DNA of 64,000 nucleotides, taken from the NCBI GenBank assembly GCA_002104895.1, contig MCFG01000029.1, positions 182,501 through 246,500 of the forward strand, read 5' to 3'. The stretch comes from Anaeromyces robustus. Lineage: Eukaryota > Neocallimastigomycota > Neocallimastigomycetes > Neocallimastigales > Neocallimastigaceae. Positions 39,436 through 50,076 of the stretch are shown here, piece by piece (the first letter of the stretch is position 1; the number at the start of each line of letters is the position of its first letter). Position numbers and translations under genes: made by a program. The notes under the pieces are model-generated. The model was not told the DNA's origin and did not search any database. It saw nothing but the letters and a program-made list of their open reading frames with translations.

Positions 39436-40358
39436 TTAGTCATGTTTTAAAACTAATTTTTGGAAACCTGAATATTTCATAGTATCACCATAATCCTTAA
39501 TACGTTCAACATTTTTTAAAGTTTCCATATCTTTATCTGAAATAACAAAGTTAACATCAGCATTACTTTTCATATGATCTGGATTAGAAGTTTTTGGTAA
39601 GGTAACAAATCCAAGTTGAATAGTATAACGAATACATAATTGTGGAACAGTAACATTATAAGATTTAGCCATTTCTACTAAAACTGGATTATTAAGAATT
39701 TCACCATGACCAATTGGAGAATAAGCTTCAACAACAATACTTTACTTTCACAATATTTAATAAGTTCAAATGGTGTATTTGAAACATGAACTAAAATTTG
39801 ATTAACAGCTGGTTTAACAGTACCATGAGCTAAAATATTTTCAATATCCACTATTTCAAAATTAGAAACACCAATAGCCTTAATTTTACCAGCTTTATAA
39901 AATTCTTCTAAAGCTTTCCAAGCAGCTAAATTACCATCTTCATAATGTTTACCATCTCTAAAATTATCCCATGGTTGTGGACTATGAATAATCATTAAAT
40001 CAATATAATCAACGTTTAAGTCATCTAAAGATTTTTGAATAGCTTTTTTAGCTCCTTCATAATCCTTAATTTCAGCAGCAAGTTTAGTAGTTAAAAATAT
40101 TTGATCTCTTGGTACACCAGATTGTTTAATACCTTTACCAACACCTACTTCATTATCATAGGCTTCTGCAGTATCAATATGACGATAACCAAGTTTAATA
40201 GCAGTAGCTACAGCATCAGCAGCTTTATCATCATCAATTAACCAAGTACCGAGACCAAGTACTGGAATTTCAACACCGTTATTTAACTTGATGTTTTTAT
40301 TTAAAACCATTTTTTTTTTAATTTTATCTTTATTAGAGTTTTTTTTATTTTCATTCAT
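39436..40358 (-). pseudogene. aldo/keto reductase paralogue disrupted by a single-base frameshift
   Basis: Two abutting minus-strand frames (40358-39678 and 39672-39436) are the N- and C-terminal parts of one aldo/keto reductase, closely similar to the intact copy at 41797-42669. A one-base deletion near 39740-39743, just after the codons for KYCESK, shifts the frame; the downstream part then resumes in the +1-corrected frame with AYSPIGHGEIL and runs to the normal C-terminus. The (beta/alpha)8 catalytic tetrad is kept: Asp62, Tyr67, Lys92 and His125 in this numbering. Compared with the paralogue it has a 16-residue Lys/Asn-rich N-terminal extension; the Met at 40308-40310 aligns with the paralogue's start and may be the real one. 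The sequence is otherwise undamaged, so a sequencing error or very recent loss is likely. Confidence 0.85.
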
Positions 40359-40989
40359 TTTGTGTTGATAAAAAAAAAAAGAATATTATATTGGTTTATA
40401 CGAAAAAAAAAAAAAAGAAAAGAATATTATTATTATGTTTATTTATTATACTTTTTATTATTTGTTATTATATTATATTTATTTATTTATACTATTTATT
40501 TATATATATATATTTTATAAAATAATACATTTTTATTGTTTAATAAATTTAATTTTTCATAATTTTTTTTATAGAATACTTACTTATTAAACTGGTTATT
40601 TATAAAGTAATATATTTTATTCTAGTTAACTACTTTTTTATAACTAAAAAGTAAATAAAAAAGAATTTTTTTTTTATTTATATTTTTTATATAATTTTTT
40701 TAAATTAGAAAAATTTTTGGGTTTTAATTTGAAAATGAAACATATATTATAATATATTTTAATGTATACACTTAAATATACATTAATATATTATTCCAAT
40801 ATAATAAAAAAAAACATTCGATTTTATAAGCATTTTCAAAAAAAAAAAAAAAAAAATTAAAATGTAATTTTATAATTACTAATATTAAATATTAAATTAT
40901 ATATTTATTTATAATTCAATATTTGTTATTCATATTATAATTAGAAAAAATAGTTTTTTGTTTTTTTTCATGAAAAAGTAATTATTTCT

Positions 40990-41186
<197 letters not shown>

Positions 41187-41635
41187 TTCTTCATAACGGA
41201 GGAAAATCCATTAAAGGTTTTTTTTTTCCAATTTATATTATGTAATAATTAATGAATTATTATATATTATTATATATTATTATTGTAATGGATGTTATAT
41301 AATAATAAGATAAAATTAAATATTTTAATTTAATTAATAATTTGAATAATAGATTAATTAAAAAAGAGTTTATTTTATTTTTTCAAAATTTTATTATATA
41401 AACAACAAAAAAAAATTTTGCTCTTTTTTTTATTTTTTTTTTAATTTTTATATATTCATTTTACAAAAGCACTAAAATTAAAGAGTAGTAAGTTTTATAA
41501 GATTTTTATAAAAGTATTTTAATTTATAAAAGTTATTTTATATTTGTTTTTATTTATTATTTAAAATATTTATAATATTTATGATATACTAATTATTTAT
41601 ATATTTATTTATTATATTTATCAAAAATAATACTT

Positions 41636-41670
<35 letters not shown>

Positions 41671-41692
41671 TTTTAATAATATATATACTTTT

Positions 41693-41766
41693 TTTTATAT
41701 TATATTATATTATATAATATTATATTATATTATATAATATTATATTATATTATATTATATTATATA
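41693..41766. repeat. TATATTATATTA-type palindromic array
   Basis: Repeating TATTATATTATATAATAT blocks with internal dyad symmetry, ending about 30 bases before the intact reductase start codon. It would include any TATA element of that gene. Confidence 0.8.
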
Positions 41767-41796
41767 TATTTTTTATTCTAAATAATATAAAGAGAA

Positions 41797-42669
41797 ATGG
41801 CATTAAATAAAACTATAAAATTAAATAATGGTGTCGAAATTCCAGTACTTGGTCTTGGTACTTGGTTAGTTGATAGTAATATAGCAGCTGAAACAGTTAC
41901 TACAGCTATTAATCTTGGATATCGTCATATTGATACAGCACAAGCTTATGGTAATGAAAAAACTGTTGGTGAAGGTATTCGTAAATCAGGTGTACCAAGA
42001 GATCAAATATTTTTAACTACAAAACTTGCAGCTGAAATTAAAGATTATGAAAAAGCTAAAAAAGCTATTCAAAAATCATTAGATGATTTAGATCTTGGTT
42101 ATATTGATTTAATGCTTATTCATTGTCCTGAACCATGGGATAAATTTAGAGGAGGTGATCATTTTGAAGAAGGTAATGTAGCAGCATGGAAAGCTTTAGA
42201 AGAATTTTATAATGCAGGTAAAATTAAAGCACTTGGTGTATCTAATTTTGAAAAAGTGGATATTGAAAATATTTTAAATAATTGTACTGTAAAACCAACA
42301 GTTAATCAAATTTTAGCACATGTAGCTAATACACCATTTGAACTTATTAAATATTGTGAAAGTCAAAATATTGCAATTGAAGCTTTTTCACCTATTGGTC
42401 ATGGTGAAATTCTTAAACATCCATTATTAGTAGATATGGCTAAAACTTATAATGTTAGTGTTCCACAATTATGTATTCGTTATATTATACAACTTGGTTT
42501 TATTGCCTTACCAAAATCTTCTAATCCAGATCATATAAAGAGTAATGCTGATGTTGATTTTGTTATTTCGGATAAAGATATGGAAACTTTAAAGAATGCT
42601 GAACGTATTACAGATTATGGAAAAAGTATGGTATTTTTACATAAATTTACTGAAGAAAGTTATGTCTAA
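41797..42669 (+). CDS. aldo/keto reductase (AKR), intact copy
   Basis: A 290-residue single-exon protein with the complete aldo/keto reductase fold. The catalytic tetrad is visible: Asp46 and Tyr51 (HIDTAQAY), Lys76 (LTTKL) and His109 (LMLIHCPEPW). The N-terminal KLNNGVEIPVLGLGTW hairpin, the AIGVSNF-type strand (ALGVSNF) and the C-terminal LPKSSNPDHIKSNADV segment that binds NADPH phosphate are all present. Length is in the usual 270-330 range. Such enzymes reduce aldehydes or ketones with NAD(P)H in the cytosol; the substrate cannot be read from sequence. It is closest in style to the bacterial 2,5-diketogluconate/prostaglandin-F-synthase-like branch, so bacterial origin is possible but unproven. 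It faces a frameshifted paralogue 1.4 kb away on the opposite strand. Confidence 0.95.
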   Translation: MALNKTIKLNNGVEIPVLGLGTWLVDSNIAAETVTTAINLGYRHIDTAQAYGNEKTVGEGIRKSGVPRDQIFLTTKLAAEIKDYEKAKKAIQKSLDDLDLGYIDLMLIHCPEPWDKFRGGDHFEEGNVAAWKALEEFYNAGKIKALGVSNFEKVDIENILNNCTVKPTVNQILAHVANTPFELIKYCESQNIAIEAFSPIGHGEILKHPLLVDMAKTYNVSVPQLCIRYIIQLGFIALPKSSNPDHIKSNADVDFVISDKDMETLKNAERITDYGKSMVFLHKFTEESYV

Positions 42670-43552
42670 AAAAATAAAAAAGATAAAAGTTTTAATTGCC
42701 ATTGAGATGAAATATTAGTTTATTAGTGTATTCATTTATCATTTATTTTATACAATCCTATTTAATATAAAAGGAAAAAAAATAAAGCTAAGTAAAACAT
42801 ACATACAAAAAAACGAAAAATAAAAAAAATAAGCAACAATAAAAAGTAACAATGAAAAAATTATAATAAAAGCCAAGTCACAAATAAAGATAAATAAAAT
42901 ACAAAAAAAAAGGCAACAATAAAAAAAATTATATACAAACTTATAAAAAAGTAAAAAAAAAATAGATATAAATTGTAATATGTAAATAAACAATATTTAA
43001 ATAATGAATAAATGAATAAAAAATTAATTATACTAATGTAAATAAGCAATATTTAAATAATAAATATAATGAATATAATGAATAAAAAATTAATTATAAA
43101 CATTATATAAAAGTATATTAATGTGTATTAAATGTGTATGTTATTACAGATGACAGATGTTTTATTATGTTTTTTTTTTTTTTTTTTTTACTTTATTAAT
43201 TAATAATATTTGATATTTTGCTTTTGTTTTTTTTCTTTTAAATTTATTATAATTATAATTATAAATTTGAATAAATTTTTGGTTTTAATTAAAAAAAACT
43301 AACAACCAATAAAATTGAAGTAAAATGTTTTTTTTAATTAATTAATATTAAAGTTTTTTTTTATGTATTAAAATATTTATTATCTATTTATTTATATTAT
43401 ATATTTATAATATATTTATAATATATTATATAATTTTTTTTAGTAAATTAAATTTACTTTAAATGTAAATATAATTTATTTAAGTACATTTTTGTTAGTT
43501 ACTATATTAAGTTTTTTTAATTATAAAAAACTATAAAGACTATTAAAATAAA

Positions 43553-43810
43553 TAAATGAATAAATAAATAATTAAATAAATAAATAATTAAATAAATAAA
43601 TACATAAATAAATAAATAAATTAATAAATAAATAAATAAATAAATAAATAAATACATAAATAAATAAATTAATAAATAAATAAATAAATAAATAAATACA
43701 TAAATAAATAAATAAATACATAAATAAATAAATAAATTAATAAATTAATAAATAAATAAATAAATAAATAAATAAATATATATATATATATATATAAATT
43801 AATAATTATA

Positions 43811-43845
<35 letters not shown>

Positions 43846-43872
43846 ACAAATAAATAAATAAATAAATAAATA
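43553..43872. repeat. interrupted (AAAT)n array, about 320 bp
   Basis: Long blocks of AAAT units are interrupted by ACAT, TTAAT and a TATATA segment (about 43778-43794). Blocks such as AATACATAAATAAATAAAT recur, implying segmental duplication within the array. It ends exactly where the G+C-richer patch begins. Confidence 0.9.
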
Positions 43873-44000
43873 ATGACAAATTCTTGTAGATTTGGTGTTA
43901 TTAAGAACAAATGTATATTATAGAGTCGACGCCGAAATGGTAAGGAATGGAATATAATTCCGATACATTATAACAAATGTGATAACACGTTATAAGTTAT
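43873..44000. other. G+C-richer structured patch; possible small element or ncRNA
   Basis: In the middle of an AT desert this patch carries GTCGACGCCG and several dyads: GGAAT/ATTCC around a 3-base loop (43947-43965 region) and TTATAAC/GTTATAA (about 43970-43995). A segment 43896-43987 starts TGTTAT and ends ATAACA, like the TG..CA ends of an LTR, but flanking 5-mers do not match as a target duplication. It has no open frame and no tRNA B-box. Nature unknown. Confidence 0.35.
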
Positions 44001-45109
44001 ATAAAAAAAAAAAGTTAATTATTTATATACTGGCTGGTAAAATTATTTAAAGATATCAAAATATTTTAAAAGTAATGATATTGTCTAAATTATTATATAT
44101 ATCATTTTGAATATTGAATATTGAATATTGAATATTGAATTATCATTAGTATTTTATATTTCTTAAATTTTGTTAATCGGTATTTTTAAAAAAAAAATAA
44201 CTTTTGTTAATTTTTATTTTAATAGTTTATTTTTATTTTTCTTTTGTAATATAATAATGTATTATAATACATAATTTTATTTATTAGTTTCTTTCATCTT
44301 TATAATATTTATTTATTATTTAAAAAATCATTATATGATATTATAACTATTTTTTTTTTTTTTTTTGCTAATATATAACTATATATATATATATTTATAT
44401 ATTTGTGGATAATTATTTCAATTAATTTTATATATCAACAGCAATAAATTATATAAAATTATATATAAACGAAAAAAGAAAAACATTGTCTTTTTTTTTT
44501 TTAATAATTATAAAATAATGATCATCCAAATTACTTTGCATTTATTTTATATATATAAGACCAAATACCAAATAGTAAAAAAATATTTTTATTTTATTTT
44601 AATATAAATAAAAGTGAAATAGATATATAAATTTTGGTAAATAATTAATATTCAAAAATGAAAAATTTTTTAAGCTATTGTAAATTGTGGTAGTTATATT
44701 TATAGAACAGCCAATCTTTATATACTCTATTTTATAAATTTATTTAATAAATATATTTAATAGGATATATTTATTAAATATGTTAAAAATAATAATAATA
44801 AAATAACAATATAGAAGTAAAAAAAAAAAAAAAGTGTGTGTGTAAAAATATAAAAATGATTAAAAAGTCCATTAATTGTTAATTTTTTTTTTCTTCATTT
44901 TGTTTGATATTGTATATATAACAAAAACAATTTTGTAATATATTTGTATATAAAGAATACTTTGTTTAATATATATACAAATAAATAAATTATTTTATTA
45001 CAAAATAAAAAAAAATAATTTATTTATATATATATATATATCTATAGCTATTATATAATATTATTATAAATTCTAAGAAATAAAAAAAAAAATAATTATA
45101 CATAAAATA

Positions 45110-46759
45110 ATGACTAAAATGAACAAAATTATTTTTATCTATTTTATTATAAATTTCATTTCATCAAATCTTGGTAATGCTATCAAAGGTTATGATGAAA
45201 ATGGAAATGTATTATATTCAAATGATATTATAAATAATGATGATCAATACTATCCAACGGAAGATATCATTAATGATTTTGAAGAAATTGGTTCTTCTAA
45301 TGAAAAAATAAGTAGTAATAATGATGAAATAATCAATAATAACGAAATTATCAGTAATAACAAAATTTTCAATAATAATGAAATTATCAATAACGATGAA
45401 ATTTTCAATAATAACGAAATTTCCAATAATAACGAAATTATCAAAAATAATGAAATTATCAATAATAATGATAATTTACCATATTATAATACAGAAGAAA
45501 TAATAGCTAATAATAATTTTGAAGAAACTACTTTTAATAATAATGAACTCAATAATAATAATTATTATTTAGAAGAAATGGTTAATAATAAACTTAATAA
45601 TGGTAATTTTGATGAAGAAATTGCTAATAATTACAATTCTTTAGAAGGAAATGTTAATGTTTATAATGACAACTCTTATGAAGGCATTGTATATAACAAT
45701 AATAATTTTGATGAAGAAATTGAAAATAACAATAACAACTTTTATGAAGAAACTGTAAATAATAATTCCGTTGAAGAAATCACTAATAATAATGAATTTA
45801 TTAATAATAATAATTCTGGTGAAGAAATCACTAATAATAATGAATATAATAATAAAAATGGAATAAATATTAATGAATTAGACATGGAAGATTCAGTTAC
45901 AAATAATCTTTTTGATATGACAGATCATTATTATGAATATTCTCAAGAAGGAGCTCCATGTGATAATTTAAATGAAAATTCTAATTGTCCATTTAGATTT
46001 ATAACTTTAGGACCTGTCCTATATAATGAATATGAATGTTATATTCATTCTCCAAAAGCAGGTCCAAATGATAGTTTTGAATATCTTGGTAGAATACCTC
46101 AAAAAATGAATGTTGATATTAATGCTCAATTAAAATGTATTATTAATGGTAAAGAATATAGAACTATGGGTAGAGTTAATATTAGAGGTAGTGGACGTTG
46201 TGATAATGAAGATAAATATAAATATAGAGTTATACCATCTAAAACTTCATTAAGACATGGTAAAAATAATGTTGATTTTGGAGGATATATTTTAACCATT
46301 ACAATTGATCGATGTGAAAGTGTTTGGAGTCAAAAGAATATTCAATATCAAAATACATGTAAAATTAATTGGGCAGGATTAAGTTCAACTACTTGTGGTA
46401 TGGTTAATGGTGTTGGTTTAATTTGTATGAATAATGGTTGTTGTAGTAAAAATGGTCAATGTGGTACATCTTCAGCTCATTGTGGTGAAGGTTGTCAAAG
46501 TTATTATGGTAAATGTAATTCAAAAAATACATCATCATCATCATCATCAATAAATCAAAATTCTCTTTATTCTTATTCCTTATCATTATCACCATCACCA
46601 TCATCATCAATCTCTACGGATGGTAAATGTGGTTCTAAAAATAATAATAAGAGTTGTCCATCTGGTTATTGTTGTTCAAAATATGGTTATTGTGGTAAAA
46701 CAAGTGATTATTGTAGTATTAAAAAAGGATGCCAAAAACCATTTGGTATATGTGAATAA
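45110..46759 (+). CDS. secreted protein with Asn-rich region and two chitin-binding (CBM18, hevein-type) domains
   Basis: A 549-residue protein. The signal peptide starts at Met1 or more likely Met4 (MNKIIFIYFIINFISSNLG, cleavage after NA). Residues about 55-265 are an Asn/Glu/Ile-rich tandem region (NNNEI, NNDEIF, NNFDEEI motifs). Residues about 280-425 form a cysteine-containing domain (PCDNLNENSNCPFRF ... RVNIRGSGRCDNED ... ITIDRCESVW) that I do not recognise. Two hevein-type domains follow, at about 429-469 and 505-548, with the CCSKxGxCG core and terminal GC..xxGxC, separated by a Ser/Pro-rich linker. Hevein domains bind chitin, so the protein probably sits in the fungal wall or septum. 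No catalytic module or dockerin. The frames at 45250-45462 and 46404-46610 (-) and 46620-46841 (+) are shadows. Confidence 0.9.
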   Translation: MTKMNKIIFIYFIINFISSNLGNAIKGYDENGNVLYSNDIINNDDQYYPTEDIINDFEEIGSSNEKISSNNDEIINNNEIISNNKIFNNNEIINNDEIFNNNEISNNNEIIKNNEIINNNDNLPYYNTEEIIANNNFEETTFNNNELNNNNYYLEEMVNNKLNNGNFDEEIANNYNSLEGNVNVYNDNSYEGIVYNNNNFDEEIENNNNNFYEETVNNNSVEEITNNNEFINNNNSGEEITNNNEYNNKNGININELDMEDSVTNNLFDMTDHYYEYSQEGAPCDNLNENSNCPFRFITLGPVLYNEYECYIHSPKAGPNDSFEYLGRIPQKMNVDINAQLKCIINGKEYRTMGRVNIRGSGRCDNEDKYKYRVIPSKTSLRHGKNNVDFGGYILTITIDRCESVWSQKNIQYQNTCKINWAGLSSTTCGMVNGVGLICMNNGCCSKNGQCGTSSAHCGEGCQSYYGKCNSKNTSSSSSSINQNSLYSYSLSLSPSPSSSISTDGKCGSKNNNKSCPSGYCCSKYGYCGKTSDYCSIKKGCQKPFGICE

Positions 46760-49700
46760 ATTTATTTTTCAATTTTTTTTTATTTTTATATATATATATA
46801 TATATATTTTTTTTAATAAAATGAAATATTTTTTTTCTTAATTTTTTATTTATATTTATATTGTTTCAAATATATAAAAATTTTACATTTGAAAATTTTA
46901 TTTTAATATTTTTATTCATCATCAATAATTATAAATATGTATATCAACTGAAATATACTAAATATTTCTTATAATAATAACGATAAAATAAAAAAATAAA
47001 AAAAAATAAAAAAAAAAAGAAAAAGAGATTAAAAATATATATAAATTATTATATTTATATTGTTTTTTAGTTTTTTCTATCTTTTTTTTTTTTATTATTT
47101 AAAAAAAATTGATAATTAAAATATTTATTTAATAATGTTTACAATTAAATTAAACCTTAATTAATATCAAAATATTTTTTTTTTCCAAATATTTAATTAA
47201 TAATCAACTAATTACTAAAAAAGTTAAATTGTCTCTCTCTCTTCTCTCTTTCTCTCCTTGTTTTAATTTTGTATTTTTTTTTTATAATTTTTTATATATT
47301 TTTGTAAATATTTATATTTACATATATTGTACTAAATGAAAAAAATAAAACAATAAGAAATAAGAAAAAAAAATGAATATGTTAATAATTATTTTATAAT
47401 TATTTTTATATTATAACAAAAGAAGCAAACATCAAGTATATAATAAGATATTAGAACGTTTTTTTTAATAAAATAGAATAAATACTATATTATAATTATA
47501 ATTTAATAATTTAATATAAAAAAAAGAATACAAACTAAAAAAATAGAAAAAGAAAAAAAAATATAAATTACTTTATAAATTATATAATATAAAAGGAGTA
47601 AAGGATATAGGATAAAGTAGTTAAGTAATTTATATTATATAATAATTATTTTTTTTTACTTATTTTTTTTTACTTATTTTATTAATTATTAATTTATTTT
47701 TACATTAATTTTTCTTTTTATTTTTTTTTTATTTAACTTATTCTACTTTACTTTACTTGACTTTACTTGACTTGACTTTTATATATTTATATATATATAT
47801 ATATTATTTTTTTATATTTTTTTTTATGTAAAAAAAGTTGTTAATATTTTATTTGCTATATTATTTTTTTAACTTTATTCTCCATAATAATTAATAAATA
47901 ATTTAATAAACTTAACCTTTTTTATATAAAGTTTAATAATTAATTAAAGTTTATCTTTTATTTAATTTAAATAAATTAAAATTTATGTTTGTACAACCAT
48001 TTTTAAATGTTAAATTAAATTTATAAATAAAATAGTCAATGATTTACATTTGATTTACCATAACAAACAATAAAATTATAATAAATAAAGTTTATATGTG
48101 TCATATTAATATATTATTCACATGATTGTAATATTTTATAATATAAAATATATAATATTTAATATATAATGACCATGATTATTGTGGATGATTGATAACA
48201 ATAACAAATAATAAATAATAGAATAATAATAATAAAATAGAATACAGAAAATAATAAAATAATAAAATTATAAAATAGAATATAGAATATAGAAAAATAT
48301 TATTATAATTGATAATATCCTTTTATAGTATTATAGTATTATAGAATTATTATAATAAATAATAAATAATATCTACAATTATAACAATACATATATATAT
48401 AAATACATAAATATTTTCTTTTCTATTTCACAAGCTTTCCCTTTTTTTTATTACTGTACTCAAGTAAAATATCTTTCCATAATATAATAAATAAAAATAT
48501 ATTATAAAAAGAAATTTCATATTCAATATTCAATACGATTAAATAAAATAATATAAAATATTATAATAGAATAAGAATAAAATAAAATAAAATATAAAAA
48601 AATATAAAATATAAAATAATATAATACTATTATTTATTATTTAATTATTATTATTATTATTATTTATTACTACTACTGCTTATTATAATTATTACTATTA
48701 TAATCTATTATTACTATTATCATCTAGTTATTATTATTATTATTCATTATTTATTATTATTATCAACTATTATTCTATAAATATAAATATTAAAATTTTA
48801 TTAAATATTATTTTATATTATTTATTATTATATAAATATTATTGATATTCTTTTATTTTTTTATATTTCATTTTTTGTTATTATTTAAAAAAATTTTTTT
48901 TTATTTTTTTTTTCATCATTTATATATATATTAATATTGTTTTATATTAAATTAATATATTATTACTTAAATATTATTATATGTATTATAATTTTATTGA
49001 TTATTCATAATATATTATTATTTTATTACATAATATATTATTATATTATATTGTACCACGTTAATCATAGAAAATTGACCGTTGACTCAAAAAAATTATT
49101 AAAAATTTTTGAAAATAAATAAGAAAAGCTTGTAATAGTCACGTGATTTATATTAAAAAAGAGTAATGTAATATATTATATAATATATAATATAATATAT
49201 TGTAATTATATAATATTATATGAAATTTAAAAAAAAAGTTTTGATTAATTTTATTATAGTATAATGAAAATAATAATATATTTAAATTATATTATAATAA
49301 ATGAATTAATTATATTATTTAATTATTTAATTATATATTATTGTTATAATAAAATAAATTGATTTAATTAATAAAATAAATTATAATATTAATATTATAA
49401 TAAAAAAAAAATTAAATATAAAAATAGTTTTATATAAAAAAAACAAAAAATTTCTTTAATTATTAAAAATATTAAAAATATTAAAATAATAATAATAAAA
49501 AAATATAAATAAAAAAAAAATAATAATAATAAATTTTAAATAATAAGAAAAAAAAATTAAAGAAAAAAAAATATTAATTTTTTCACTTTTTAATTTTTTT
49601 TATAGGATTGTTTTTTTAAATAATAATTATTATTCTTTTTTTTTTTTATTTTAAATTATAATAATTTTTTTTTTAATCAACAATCAATTTAATTAAAAGA

Positions 49701-50076
49701 GACTAATTTTTTTATTGTTTATACAATTAAATCAAAAAGATCTTTTAATTTTGAAAAAAAAAAAGAAAATATTTAAAGTAATCAGGAATTACCTTAAATA
49801 AATACAAATTATTTATTATTTTTTTTTAGTGCAAATAAAATAAAAAAAAATTCGAAATTTTAAAAAAGTCACTATATAATATAATTCATCTATTTTTATT
49901 TTTTTGAAAGAAATAAAAAAAGAAAATATTCAATTATTTATATTTTTTTTATAATATTTATTAATAATCAAAAATTATTCAATAATTATAACAAGAGAAA
50001 ATTAATTTTTTGTAAAAAAAAAAAAAAAATAAACAAAAAATTTAACTTTGGATTTATTATAACAAACAAAAAAAAA
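46760..50076. other. 3.3 kb AT-rich intergenic region
   Basis: No gene. It contains a CT-rich pyrimidine tract (about 47231-47262), CTTTA/CTTGA reiterations (about 47742-47780), many ATTT/TATA runs, and one non-repetitive pocket at about 49053-49150 with recognisable transcription-factor-type palindromes (listed separately). The 61-codon frame at 48937-49122 is Ile/Tyr low complexity. Confidence 0.65.
49078..49146. promoter_or_regulatory. cluster of ACCGTT, TGACTCA and TCACGTGA motifs
   Basis: Within a 70-base pocket that escapes the AT repeats are ACCGTT (49078-49083; complement AACGGT, Myb-like), TGACTCA (49083-49089; Gcn4/AP-1 consensus) and TCACGTGA (49139-49146; bHLH E-box palindrome). 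It lies about 0.95 kb upstream of the dockerin gene. The motif matches are seen; function is inferred only from known fungal factor preferences. Confidence 0.3.

Larger units (their letters stand above)
42670..45109. other. AT-rich region with a large AAAT array and a compact structured patch
   Basis: No protein gene was seen. The minus frames at 42748-43049 are Phe/Ile/Tyr low complexity. It holds an interrupted AAAT array (43553-43872), a G+C-richer patch with several stem-loops (43873-44000, listed separately) and a quadruple TTGAATA repeat (about 44109-44139). Confidence 0.7.

Noticed and set aside
46404-46610. Minus-strand frame with Met/His runs
   Set aside because: Shadow of the chitin-binding gene, created by TCA repeats in the Ser linker.
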